Origin: SIG653 sp964509125
GTDB taxonomy: Bacteria; Bacillota; Clostridia; Oscillospirales; CAG-382
Direction: 5' to 3'
Length of the DNA: 51,295 nt
Assembly: GCA_964509125.1 (NCBI GenBank)
Contig: CAZDVZ010000009.1
Span: 1-51,295 of the forward strand
Shown: positions 34,349-42,561 of the stretch, one piece after another
Numbering within the stretch: the stretch's first letter is position 1
How the letters are laid out: each line of letters begins with the position of its first letter
Translations under genes and position numbers: made by a program
The notes under the pieces: generated by a model
Databases searched by the model: none
What the model was told of the DNA's origin: nothing
What the model saw: only the letters and a program-made list of their open reading frames with translations

Positions 34349-34935
34349 ACAATAGCCCCCTTAGTTGACGGTATTTCTCCGTTTGAATTGGGATCGATAG
34401 CAAGTGCCATTTTAAGTGCTCTTGCGAAACTTTTAAACATTCCTTCAATTATGTGGTGAGAATTAATTCCTGATAATAGTTTAAAATGTACATTCATTTT
34501 AGAATTTGCTGTAAAGGCAATAAAAAACTCTCGTACAAGTTCTGTATCAAAATCCCCAACTTTTTCTGTAGGAATTAGAACGTCATATCCTAAAAAACTT
34601 CTTCCACCGCAATCTACAGCGCAAAGCACCAAAGCTTCATCCATGGGAAGAATAATGTTGCCGTATCTGTAAATACCGGAACAATCTCCAAGAGAATCGG
34701 AAAATGCTTTTCCTAAAGCTATTCCCAAATCTTCTACGGTGTGATGCATATCAACTTGGAGGTCGCCTTTACAACCTACGGAAAGATCAAAGGACCCGTG
34801 TTTTGCGAAAAGTTCCAACATATGATCAAGAAAACCTATCCCGGTCTCAACTTCATATTCGCCGGAGCCATCAATATCAAGTCTTAAATATATTTCGGTT
34901 TCGGAAGTTTTTCTTTCAATTACTGAACGTCTCAT
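34345..34935 (-). CDS. hisB: Imidazoleglycerol-phosphate dehydratase
   Basis: A protein of 196 residues, monofunctional, without the phosphatase domain found in enterobacterial HisB. Metal-binding motifs are DHML (with HGSFDL), HHTVEDLG, MDEALV and HHIIEGMFKSFARAL. It makes imidazole acetol phosphate. It overlaps hisC by 4 bases upstream and hisH by 4 downstream. The absence of a phosphatase domain matters because no histidinol-phosphate phosphatase lies in the operon. Confidence 0.95.
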   Translation of the reverse strand: MRRSVIERKTSETEIYLRLDIDGSGEYEVETGIGFLDHMLELFAKHGSFDLSVGCKGDLQVDMHHTVEDLGIALGKAFSDSLGDCSGIYRYGNIILPMDEALVLCAVDCGGRSFLGYDVLIPTEKVGDFDTELVREFFIAFTANSKMNVHFKLLSGINSHHIIEGMFKSFARALKMALAIDPNSNGEIPSTKGAIV

Positions 34936-35987
34936 AATATGCCTCCCAAGATATTTTTTGTTTCCAAAACAAATTGTTTCATTTGTTTTTTGCTTCCAAT
35001 GGTTACTCTTATATATTCGGAAATTTCGCCGCCCAAATATCTAACTAATATACCACGTTCTTTAAGTTTCAAATATAATTCTTTGCCACTTATGTTAGAA
35101 TGTTTCATAAGAATAAAATTTGACATTGAGTTTGGAAAATCAAAACCCATATTTTTTATTTCAAGCTTTGTTTCTTCCCTTGCGGAAACAATCTCTTTGA
35201 TGCAGAATTTAAAGTATTCTTTATCTTTCATCGCATAAGCTCCCGCAATAATAGATAATCTGTTCACGTTATACGGATTAAAAGAAAACCTTAGGGTATT
35301 AATATCGGAAATAAGGCTTTCGCATCCAATTGCAAATCCGATCCTTCCGCCGGCTAAATTTCTTGATTTTGAAAAAGTTTGTACAACTATCAAATTATCA
35401 TATTTATCAACTAACGAAACAGCACTTTCACCGCCAAAATCAATATATGCTTCATCAATAACAACAAGGCGGTTTCTGTCATATGCTACAAGCTTTTCAA
35501 TTTCTTCTAAACATATATATGTACCTGTTTGAGCATTTGGATTAGCAATGATAATATTTTTTTTACTGTCAAAAAATTTTTTTAAATCTATGGAAAGATC
35601 TTCCTTCATTGGAACGGTTTCCAAATCAATTCCAAAAAATTTGGCAAATACAGGATAAAAGCCATACGTTACAGACGGACATACAAACCCGTTATCTCCA
35701 AATCCACGAAAAATAAAAGCTAAAATTTCATCGCTTCCGTTTCCAACAGCAACATTCTCTTTTTTTATTCCATAATAGTTCGCAATGCTATTTACTAAAA
35801 AAGAAGCCGATGGATCGGAATATAAATTAAGTTTTTCAATCTCTTCAACGCAAACTTTATTGAGAACCATGGGCGAAGGAGGAAAAGGAGATTCATTTGT
35901 ATTTAATTTGATAAACTTGCCTGCAATCTGTTCCCCCGGAGTATATGGGACAAGATCTTTTAAACTATTTGAAAAAAAACGACTCAT
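34932..35987 (-). CDS. hisC: Histidinol-phosphate aminotransferase
   Basis: A protein of 351 residues, fold-type I PLP enzyme converting imidazole acetol phosphate to histidinol phosphate. Seen: LNTNESPFPPSP at the start, GNGSDEILA, NPNAQTG (NPNxPTG in many relatives), VIDEAYIDF, and the PLP lysine in TFSKSRNLAGGRIGF. It starts in an ATGA overlap with hisD. An aromatic aminotransferase is absent from the window, so HisC might also serve the phenylalanine and tyrosine branches; this is speculation. Confidence 0.94.
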   Translation of the reverse strand: MSRFFSNSLKDLVPYTPGEQIAGKFIKLNTNESPFPPSPMVLNKVCVEEIEKLNLYSDPSASFLVNSIANYYGIKKENVAVGNGSDEILAFIFRGFGDNGFVCPSVTYGFYPVFAKFFGIDLETVPMKEDLSIDLKKFFDSKKNIIIANPNAQTGTYICLEEIEKLVAYDRNRLVVIDEAYIDFGGESAVSLVDKYDNLIVVQTFSKSRNLAGGRIGFAIGCESLISDINTLRFSFNPYNVNRLSIIAGAYAMKDKEYFKFCIKEIVSAREETKLEIKNMGFDFPNSMSNFILMKHSNISGKELYLKLKERGILVRYLGGEISEYIRVTIGSKKQMKQFVLETKNILGGIL

Positions 35988-37261
35988 GCTTTTTTACCTC
36001 TTACCAATACACTTTCTGCGTGAGCATCAAGACCTTCAGCACGTGCAAATTGTGCAACCTTGTCCATCGTCTCTAATGCAGCATTTTGCGGATAAAAGGA
36101 AAATGCAGATTTTTTCACAAAATCATCAACAGATAAAGGAGAAGAGAACTTAGCACTTCCTCCTGTAGGTAAAGTGTGATTGGGACCGGAAAAATAATCC
36201 CCAAAAGGTTCGGGTGTGTTATGTCCCATAAATATAGAGCCTGCATTTGTAATTTTATCTAAAATTGCAAATGGATCTTCAACACACAACTCAAGATGTT
36301 CAGGAGCTATATTATTGCTTAAATCTATAGCATTTTCAAGACTATCAACAACAATAATTTTTCCGTTTGTATCTATAGACGCACGAGCAATATCTTTTCT
36401 TGAAAGATTTTCAAGGCGGCGCTCCACCGCAAGAGAAACCTTTTCTGCCAAATTCATGTCGTTTGTAACTAAAACAGCAGTTGCCAATTTATCATGCTCT
36501 GCTTGAGACAAAAGATCGGCGGCTAAAAATTCGGGATTTGCAGAGCTATCTGCAATTATAAGTATTTCACTTGGGCCGGCTATCATATCTATAGATACTT
36601 TTCCAAACACCATTTTCTTTGCAAGAGCCACATAAATATTCCCCGGTCCAACAATTTTGTAAACAGCCGGAATCGTATCGGTACCATAAGCAAGAGCGGC
36701 TATACCCTGCGCTCCACCGCATTTAAAAATTCTGTTAACTCCGCAAAGTTTTGCGGCAGCAAGTATCTCGTTCTTAATTTTTCCATCTTTTCCACAAGGA
36801 GTTATCATTATTATTTCAGAAACACCGGCAATTTTAGCAGGTATAGCATTCATCAAAACGGTTGATGGATAAGCGGCAGTACCTCCGGGAACATATATAC
36901 CAACTTTTTCTATGGGAGTGTATTTTTGACCTAATATTATACCATTTTCCTTTTCAATTTTAAATCCGTCTTTAAGCTGCATTTTATGAAAAAACTCTAT
37001 ATTTGCTTTGGCTTCTTTTAAGATTTCAAGAAAATCTTCATCAACAGCATCATATCCTGCATCAATTTCTTCTACAGATACTTCAAGTTTTTCAAGCGAC
37101 GGGCAGTCAAATTTCCTGGTATATTCAAGAACCGCCCTGTCTCCCTCGCTAATTACTCTCTCTACAATTTCTTTTACAGTAGTCTCATATTCACCATATG
37201 AATGTATTTCCCTATTTAATATTGTATTTAGGGCTATTTCTCCATCATATATACGAATCAT
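35984..37261 (-). CDS. hisD: Histidinol dehydrogenase
   Basis: A protein of 425 residues, the final two oxidations from histidinol to histidine with NAD and zinc. Seen: GVYVPGGTAAYPSTVLMNAIPA (about 120), GPGNIYVALAKK, DMIAGPSEILIIAD, and the active-site block NTPEPFGDYFSGPNHTLPTGG with the zinc- and substrate-binding His. Length is typical. It overlaps hisG by 4 bases (ATGA) and hisC likewise. Confidence 0.96.
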   Translation of the reverse strand: MIRIYDGEIALNTILNREIHSYGEYETTVKEIVERVISEGDRAVLEYTRKFDCPSLEKLEVSVEEIDAGYDAVDEDFLEILKEAKANIEFFHKMQLKDGFKIEKENGIILGQKYTPIEKVGIYVPGGTAAYPSTVLMNAIPAKIAGVSEIIMITPCGKDGKIKNEILAAAKLCGVNRIFKCGGAQGIAALAYGTDTIPAVYKIVGPGNIYVALAKKMVFGKVSIDMIAGPSEILIIADSSANPEFLAADLLSQAEHDKLATAVLVTNDMNLAEKVSLAVERRLENLSRKDIARASIDTNGKIIVVDSLENAIDLSNNIAPEHLELCVEDPFAILDKITNAGSIFMGHNTPEPFGDYFSGPNHTLPTGGSAKFSSPLSVDDFVKKSAFSFYPQNAALETMDKVAQFARAEGLDAHAESVLVRGKKA

Positions 37262-37878
37262 TTTGCACCCTTTCCAAGTTCTGATACAATTTTATTTATT
37301 TCATCCATTTTAAAGAAATATGACGATTTATTTACAATAAGTCTTGCACTGATAGGCACAATTTCTTCCCTTACTGATAAACCGTTTTCAACAAGCGTTT
37401 TACCTGTTTCCACAATGTCAACAATAACATCGGAAAGCCCCAAAATCGGAGCGAGTTCAACAGAACCATTAAGTTTTACTATTTCAATTTCTCTATTAAT
37501 GGAATCGTAATAACCCTTTGCAATATTTGTAAATTTAGTAGCAACTCTCAACGGTCTGGAAGTGTTTTCTCTAAATTCATTTTTTGCAGCTACACACATT
37601 TTACATTTTCCAAAGCCTAAATCCAAAAGCTCATAAACATCTGCTTCGCTTTCAAGAAGAATATCTTTACCAACTACACCTATATCAGCAGCTCCGTTCT
37701 CAACGTAAATTGCTACATCCGAAGGTTTTACAAGAAAATATTTAACACCGTTTTTTTCGTTTACAAAAATCAGTTTCCTACTGTCTTCCAAAATTTCTTT
37801 ACATTCATACCCTATAGATGCAAGGAGATTATATACTTTATCACCCAATCTGCCCTTTGGCAAAGCAACATTCAACAT
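37258..37878 (-). CDS. hisG: ATP phosphoribosyltransferase, catalytic subunit, short form
   Basis: A protein of 206 residues from the ATG at 37878, preceded by AAAGGAG; the open frame continues upstream but inside hisZ. It starts LNVALPKGRLG. DIGVVGKDIL and the NGSVELAPILGLSDVIVDIVETG region are hallmarks. It lacks the C-terminal regulatory domain, so it is the short form that needs HisZ for activity and histidine feedback. It is one base from the hisZ stop. It performs the first committed step of histidine synthesis. Confidence 0.95.
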   Translation of the reverse strand: MLNVALPKGRLGDKVYNLLASIGYECKEILEDSRKLIFVNEKNGVKYFLVKPSDVAIYVENGAADIGVVGKDILLESEADVYELLDLGFGKCKMCVAAKNEFRENTSRPLRVATKFTNIAKGYYDSINREIEIVKLNGSVELAPILGLSDVIVDIVETGKTLVENGLSVREEIVPISARLIVNKSSYFFKMDEINKIVSELGKGAK

Positions 37879-37879
37879 T

Positions 37880-38923
37880 TTATAAAATCTCCTTTCTTCT
37901 AAATTTAAAACCGGCAGGTACTTCTGTATCCAGACGAACACTTTCCCCACTATCTGTTATCTCTTTCGCCCTCTTGAGAACTTTTGAAGGCTCATCATTC
38001 TCATTGTATATTAAGATTACATCGGCATCATAATTTACACATTCATCTAAATACAAAAGATCATCAAGATATACTGCAAAGCCTTCTGCATTTACTTTTG
38101 CACCAAATTTTTCTACCAAACCATCATATCTTCCGCCCGACAAAACCACTTTAGGAATTCCTGATATAAAACCATTAAAAACTATTCCGTTATAATAATA
38201 TGGATCATTTATAATTGAAAAATCAACCTTTATTTTATGGGAATAACCAAGCTCATTCATGCAGTCAACCGTTTTCTTCAAAAGATTTGCGGCATCTTCA
38301 ATTTCATCGATACAAGGAATTTCCCCATCCAGCAAGCCAACAAACATTTTTTGACCTTCTTCATTTATGTCAATTTCTCGAAGGTATTTAGTAAGTTCAT
38401 GCTTATTTTTTCCTTTAATGCAACAAATGATATTTTCTTTAGCATCATGAGATTCGATTTTAAAATGTGAAAACAAACCACTAATAATCCCCGTATTTGA
38501 AATACACAACATATTTTTTTCGCTTATAATATCAAGTGATTTCATAGCAAGAGATAAAATTTCGCAATCTTTTGTAAGATCGATATTACCAATTACTTCC
38601 AACCCTATCTGATTTATCTCTTTATACTCTTCAGATTTTCTATCGTAACGATAAACACTTTCTTTATAATAAAGCTTTTCCGTTTGTCCCACATTCGCTT
38701 TGGCATTTTTGACGATTGAAAGAGTAACGTCAGGCTTTAATGCGAGGAGTTTACCATTGTGATTAAACGTAATAATTCTATCATCAGAAAGAAAATTCTT
38801 ATTTTCCATATAAAGAGAATATTCTTCAAATTTTCTCATCTTATAATATTTATAACCATTGTGATCAAAAAGCTCTTTTAGTGCACCTGTAATTCTGTCT
38901 TCTTTACGAGTCGTTTTCATCAT
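37880..38923 (-). CDS. hisZ: ATP phosphoribosyltransferase regulatory subunit
   Basis: A protein of 347 residues, a histidyl-tRNA-synthetase-like paralogue that forms the hetero-octamer with short HisG. Seen are LKPDVTLSIVK (about 62-72), YYKESVYRYD (about 86-95), QIGLEVIG, and the C-terminal GGRYDGL. The tRNA-binding C-terminal domain is absent, as expected. It starts in a 4-base overlap with the yerC stop (ATGATGA). I call it HisZ rather than HisS because of this and its neighbours. Confidence 0.92.
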   Translation of the reverse strand: MMKTTRKEDRITGALKELFDHNGYKYYKMRKFEEYSLYMENKNFLSDDRIITFNHNGKLLALKPDVTLSIVKNAKANVGQTEKLYYKESVYRYDRKSEEYKEINQIGLEVIGNIDLTKDCEILSLAMKSLDIISEKNMLCISNTGIISGLFSHFKIESHDAKENIICCIKGKNKHELTKYLREIDINEEGQKMFVGLLDGEIPCIDEIEDAANLLKKTVDCMNELGYSHKIKVDFSIINDPYYYNGIVFNGFISGIPKVVLSGGRYDGLVEKFGAKVNAEGFAVYLDDLLYLDECVNYDADVILIYNENDEPSKVLKRAKEITDSGESVRLDTEVPAGFKFRRKEIL

Positions 38924-39216
38924 TTCGCTTCCTCATCAATATATTTCTTCAAAACAATGCTATAACCGCCACTACCATGCTTTATGCACCTACTTACACG
39001 GCTTAATGTTGCGGTTGATATATTCTCAATATTATCAGTAACTTGTTGATATGTTGCTCCTTTAAGAAGCATCATGGCACTTATTAATCTTTGATTTAAA
39101 TATTCAAGCTCTTTATATGTACATAAATCTTCTAATAGCATCTTCATTTCTTCAGCAGAATCTATGGAAGATAGAACATTGTATACTTCATCTGTTAAAT
39201 TATTATTATGACCCAT
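38920..39216 (-). CDS. hisR: YerC/YecD-family TrpR-like regulator, probable HisR
   Basis: A protein of 98 residues with a TrpR-superfamily DNA-binding core. A helix region at about 20-50 (EMKMLLEDLCTYKELEYLNQRL) precedes the helix-turn-helix TYQQVTDNIENISTATLSRVSRCI (about 55-78), then HGSGGY. These proteins are annotated YerC or HisR in Firmicutes, and comparative genomics has predicted that some repress histidine genes (from memory). As first gene of the his operon, directly downstream of a perfect inverted repeat over the -35 box, it is probably the autoregulating histidine repressor. The symbol follows that inference. Confidence 0.8.
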   Translation of the reverse strand: MGHNNNLTDEVYNVLSSIDSAEEMKMLLEDLCTYKELEYLNQRLISAMMLLKGATYQQVTDNIENISTATLSRVSRCIKHGSGGYSIVLKKYIDEEAK

Positions 39217-39242
39217 ATGTTGCCCTCGCTTTCATGTGTCAA

Positions 39243-39271
39243 ATTATACCACAAAACTTTAGCATTGTAAA
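39243..39271 (-). promoter_or_regulatory. Promoter of the histidine operon
   Basis: On the minus strand TTTACA (39266-39271), 17-base spacer, TATAAT (39243-39248). The short leader (about 20 nt) has no room for a T-box or histidine attenuator. Confidence 0.78.
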
Positions 39272-39281
39272 GTGCTAAAGT
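39256..39281. promoter_or_regulatory. Putative HisR operator, perfect 9-bp inverted repeat
   Basis: ACTTTAGCA (39256-39264) and TGCTAAAGT (39273-39281), with an 8-base spacer. The -35 box lies mostly in the spacer (39266-39271). A dimeric TrpR-like repressor bound here would block RNA polymerase. Confidence 0.72.
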
Positions 39282-39346
39282 GAATTATGTACTGTAATTT
39301 TTGTTTTTTTACAATTTGTATTTAAATTAATATTATAATTTATATG

Positions 39347-39375
39347 TTGACTTACTATGTTTATTAGTTTATAAT
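39347..39375 (+). promoter_or_regulatory. Promoter of ruvX
   Basis: TTGACT (39347-39352), 17-base spacer, a perfect TATAAT (39370-39375), about 30 bases before the ruvX ATG. Confidence 0.75.
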
Positions 39376-39406
39376 GTAAGCATAAAAAAGAGGAAGTGAT
39401 TGGAAA

Positions 39407-39829
39407 ATGAGAATTGTAGGAATTGATTACGGAGACGCAAGAACAGGAATTGCGGTCTGTGATGAAAATGAAATCATTGCATCGGCAATCAAGACCATTA
39501 AAGCAAAAGGGCTTACGGAAATGGCTGAAAAATGCAGTGAAGAAATAAAGAAACTAAATGTAAAATTGATCGTTTTGGGACTTCCGAAGAATATGGACGG
39601 CTCTGAATCTTTTCGCGCGGAAAAAACAAAATTATTTGCGGAAATGTTGAAACAAAAAATCGACCTTGAGATAGTTTTTTTTGACGAGAGGCTTACAACG
39701 GTTTCTGCTTATAATTATTTAAACCAAACGAACTATAACAAAAACAAAAAGAAAAATGTTATTGATGCGCTATCGGCACAAATTATATTGCAAGATTACA
39801 TTGATATGAGAAAAAACAAGCTCAAATAA
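39407..39829 (+). CDS. ruvX: YqgF/RuvX family nuclease
   Basis: A protein of 140 residues with the RNase H-like fold of the YqgF family, linked to pre-16S rRNA 5' end processing and formerly thought to be a Holliday junction resolvase. Seen: GIDYGDARTGIAV (5-17) with the first catalytic Asp, VLGLPKNMDGSES with the LP..DG motif, FFDERLTTVSA with the second acidic pair, and the Asp of VIDALSAQIIL. A GAGGAAG site lies before the ATG. It lies divergent to the his operon and upstream of a HAD gene. Confidence 0.93.
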   Translation: MRIVGIDYGDARTGIAVCDENEIIASAIKTIKAKGLTEMAEKCSEEIKKLNVKLIVLGLPKNMDGSESFRAEKTKLFAEMLKQKIDLEIVFFDERLTTVSAYNYLNQTNYNKNKKKNVIDALSAQIILQDYIDMRKNKLK

Positions 39830-39927
39830 AAAGGCTGATTTTCATTACAATATTTGAAACGTGCTTCAAAAACAACTTTCACACATGATGAAGTAAATTA
39901 TAAAAATATGTCGAAGGGATATGCTAT

Positions 39928-40638
39928 ATGTCTATTACAACAATTCTATTTGACCTTGACGGTACACTTTTACCAATGGATCAAGATACATTTGCAAAAG
40001 CATACATAAAAGGGCTTACAGCCGTCGCAGACAATGCAGGTTATAACCCAAAAACATTTAGTAAAATTATATATAACGGAATAGTAGCAATGATAAATAA
40101 CGACGGTCGAAAAACAAATGAAGATGTTTTTTGGGATGTTCTCGCCGCAACATACGGAGAATCCATTCGGAATCATATTCGCTTATTTGATAAATATTAC
40201 GCTACCGATTTTCAGAAAATAAAGGACATCTGTGGCTTTGCACCACAAGCCTCTGAATTAATAAAATATGTTAAGGAAAAAGGATATCGTGTTGCTCTCG
40301 CAACCAATCCTCTTTTCCCCAAAGTAGCCACCGAAAGTCGTATCCGTTGGGCGGGACTGCAACCAAAATATTTTGAAATATATACAACATACGAAAATTC
40401 TTTTCATTGCAAGCCAAATACAGCATATTATACCGATGTCATGGAACAACTTGGTGTTAATCCCGAAGAATGCCTAATGGTAGGAAATGATGTATCCGAA
40501 GACATGATCGCTGAAAGCCTCGGAATGAAAGTGTTTCTACTGACCGATTGTATGATTAACAAAAACAATTCTGATATATCTGTGTATGCCAACGGCAGTT
40601 TTGACGAATTGATGAAATATATAAACAAATTAAAGTAA
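39928..40638 (+). CDS. HAD-superfamily phosphatase
   Basis: A protein of 236 residues. HAD motif I is FDLDGTLLP (about 8-16), motif II is the Thr in ALATNPLFP (about 132), motif III Lys is in HCKPN, and motif IV is GNDVSEDM (about 187-194). A helical cap at 15-95 fits the YjjG/Gph-like subgroup of small-molecule phosphatases. The substrate is unknown. A role as histidinol-phosphatase is conceivable since the his operon next door lacks one, but it is not in that operon and nothing in the sequence shows it. AAGGG precedes the ATG. Confidence 0.85.
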   Translation: MSITTILFDLDGTLLPMDQDTFAKAYIKGLTAVADNAGYNPKTFSKIIYNGIVAMINNDGRKTNEDVFWDVLAATYGESIRNHIRLFDKYYATDFQKIKDICGFAPQASELIKYVKEKGYRVALATNPLFPKVATESRIRWAGLQPKYFEIYTTYENSFHCKPNTAYYTDVMEQLGVNPEECLMVGNDVSEDMIAESLGMKVFLLTDCMINKNNSDISVYANGSFDELMKYINKLK

Positions 40639-40681
40639 CTAAACCGAACCAAAATAATGAAAAATTAAGTTCAAAGAAAAA

Positions 40682-40712
40682 GACGGACAGGAAAAACTGT
40701 CCGTCCAACTTT
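40682..40712. terminator. Bidirectional terminator between the HAD gene and rnhA
   Basis: A perfect 9-bp GC-rich stem (40682-40690 with 40697-40705) with a 6-base loop, T-rich on both strands beyond the stem. Confidence 0.87.
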
Positions 40713-40716
40713 TAAT

Positions 40717-41172
40717 TCAAACATCTTTTCCAAGTTCTTTAGCTTTTTCAGCAGATAGAACAGCCAAAGCGTCACAACGCTCATTATAATCGTGGCCTGC
40801 GTGTCCCTTTACCCAAATGTAATTAACCTTATGCTTGTCATTTAGTAATAAAATTTCTTTCCATAAATCAACATTCAAAGCCTGAGAACCGTCTGATTTT
40901 TTCCATCCTTTATTTCTCCAGCCATAAACCCAGCCTTTTGATATGGAATCAACAAGGTATTTAGAATCACTGTATAAAGTTACTTCACACGGCTCTTTCA
41001 ACGCTTTAAGCCCAACAATAACCGCCATCAACTCCATTCGATTATTTGTTGTTTCAACATATCCACCTGTCAATTCTTTTTCAACACCGTTATATACAAG
41101 TATCGTTCCGTAGCCACCCGCTCCAGGGTTACCTTTGCATGCACCATCTGTATATATTTCAACTTTTTTCAT
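40717..41172 (-). CDS. rnhA: Ribonuclease HI
   Basis: A protein of 151 residues, about the same length as the E. coli enzyme. It starts VEIYTDGACKGNPGAGG (first catalytic Asp). TTNNRMEL carries the catalytic Glu, LYSDSKYL the second Asp, and VKGHAGHDYNERCDALA the His loop and last Asp. It degrades RNA in RNA-DNA hybrids. With rnhB at 14106 the genome has both classes. Last gene of the sortase-to-rnhA operon, 6 bases after the DnaC-like gene, and followed by a terminator. Confidence 0.95.
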   Translation of the reverse strand: MKKVEIYTDGACKGNPGAGGYGTILVYNGVEKELTGGYVETTNNRMELMAVIVGLKALKEPCEVTLYSDSKYLVDSISKGWVYGWRNKGWKKSDGSQALNVDLWKEILLLNDKHKVNYIWVKGHAGHDYNERCDALAVLSAEKAKELGKDV

Positions 41173-41178
41173 AAAGGA

Positions 41179-42138
41179 TTAGACTCCCAATTTCTGCATT
41201 CTTATATCCATACCGCTGAATTTCATCACTTTAAAATCTCCGAATAATCTTGAAAAAATTCTCGGTTTGTAAATGGTTCTTAGCTCATCGGGAGATAGAT
41301 TTGTACTAATAATTAACGCTTTAGAGTTGTTACATCTTTCGTTTATAAGATTATATAATATGGACACAGAAAGTGGAGTTATGTGTTCTGTACCGAGATC
41401 ATCCATTATAAGAAGATCGGCGTTGCTGAAACGTAAAGTATTAAGCGCCGTATCCCTACCAAATTTCTTGTCTTCATAAGCGTCAAAAATATTTTGAGCA
41501 CTTTCATAAACCACAGAATATCCTTTTTCTATAACTTTTTGGGCAATAGCAGAAGACAGATGTGTTTTTCCAAGACCTGTGCTTCCTATCATCAACAGAT
41601 TTCCTTTGCCACAAAACTCTTCAGCATACTTTTTTGCATCCGCAAAAAGATTTGACATATAGTTATATGTACTTTTATCATTATTACTCAAATAATAGGT
41701 CAAATTAAAGTTGTCAAAATTCTGCGACATCAAAGTAGCTCCCAAACCGGATTCTTTAAACGAACGCGCAGAAACAACCCTCTTAACACATTCGCATATC
41801 CTTTGATTAACATATCCCCTATCCTTACATTTGTCGCAACTATAAGTGGGTTCACAATAATCTTCTGACAGCCCGTGAGATAATAAAATTTTTTCTCTTT
41901 GTTTTCTAAGGGCATTCGTTTCGCCCTTTATTCTCTCCAAAGCAATATCATAGTCAACTGTTTCATCGAGAGATGCTTCCATGAGCTTTAAGCCTGCCGA
42001 TAATATTTCATCATCAATATATTTAAGCTCAGGAATTTTTTCGTATACTTCTTTCTTTTTGCGTTCTGCTTCCGTCCTTGCAATAACACGTTTTTCGGAA
42101 AGTTCTGACAAAACATCATTCAATATCTTTTTATTCAT
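41179..42138 (-). CDS. DnaC/DnaI-like helicase loader ATPase
   Basis: A protein of 319 residues. A long charged coiled-coil-like N-terminus (1-95) is followed by a zinc-binding segment CDKCKDRGYVNQRICEC (about 100-116). The AAA+ domain has Walker A GSTGLGKTHL (about 185), Walker B LLIMDDLG, and an Arg-finger-like SRLFG region. Such proteins load the replicative helicase DnaB; the IstB-like transposon ATPases are related but lack the N-terminal part and there is no transposase here. It begins one base after the rpiB stop. In many Clostridia the gene stands with dnaD; not so here. Confidence 0.86.
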   Translation of the reverse strand: MNKKILNDVLSELSEKRVIARTEAERKKKEVYEKIPELKYIDDEILSAGLKLMEASLDETVDYDIALERIKGETNALRKQREKILLSHGLSEDYCEPTYSCDKCKDRGYVNQRICECVKRVVSARSFKESGLGATLMSQNFDNFNLTYYLSNNDKSTYNYMSNLFADAKKYAEEFCGKGNLLMIGSTGLGKTHLSSAIAQKVIEKGYSVVYESAQNIFDAYEDKKFGRDTALNTLRFSNADLLIMDDLGTEHITPLSVSILYNLINERCNNSKALIISTNLSPDELRTIYKPRIFSRLFGDFKVMKFSGMDIRMQKLGV

Positions 42139-42561
42139 TTATTCAAACATCCCTACACGAATAGCATGTCTTCCACCTTCGAAAGGTGTATTTAGAAAAA
42201 TATCAACTATTCTTTTAGCTATTTCTATTCCAACCGTCCTACCGCCCAAGCAAAGAACATTGAGATCATTATGTCTTCTTGTAAACTCAGCACAATATTC
42301 GCTGGATACAGAGGCGGAGCGAACACCACTCACTTTATTTGCAACAATGCTCATACCAATTCCTGTTCCGCAAATAAGTATTCCTTTTTCAGCTTCTCCC
42401 GAAGCAACGGCATTTGCTACCTTTTTTCCGTAAATGGGGTAATCACAACTTTCTTCTGAATAAGTTCCAAAATCTTTAACTTGAATTCCTTTTTCGGATA
42501 AATACTTTATAATCTCATTTTTCATGGCATAACCGCCATGATCGCATCCAATTGCTATCAT
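42139..42561 (-). CDS. rpiB: Ribose-5-phosphate isomerase B
   Basis: A protein of 140 residues, RpiB/LacAB family. The start IAIGCDHGGYAMK gives the Asp-His phosphate-binding residues. CGTGIGMSI (active-site Cys), HNDLNVLCLGGR and the C-terminal FEGGRHAIRV (substrate-binding Arg) are all present. It interconverts ribose 5-phosphate and ribulose 5-phosphate. It overlaps tsaB by 4 bases (ATGA) and abuts the DnaC-like gene. Confidence 0.95.
   Translation of the reverse strand: MIAIGCDHGGYAMKNEIIKYLSEKGIQVKDFGTYSEESCDYPIYGKKVANAVASGEAEKGILICGTGIGMSIVANKVSGVRSASVSSEYCAEFTRRHNDLNVLCLGGRTVGIEIAKRIVDIFLNTPFEGGRHAIRVGMFE

Noticed and set aside
37880..38923. Histidyl-tRNA synthetase
   Set aside because: The anticodon-binding C-terminal domain is missing and the gene overlaps yerC and abuts a short-form hisG, which fits HisZ.
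41179..42138. IstB-type transposition protein
   Set aside because: The long N-terminal part with a zinc-binding segment and absence of any transposase or inverted repeats favour a DnaC/DnaI-like loader.
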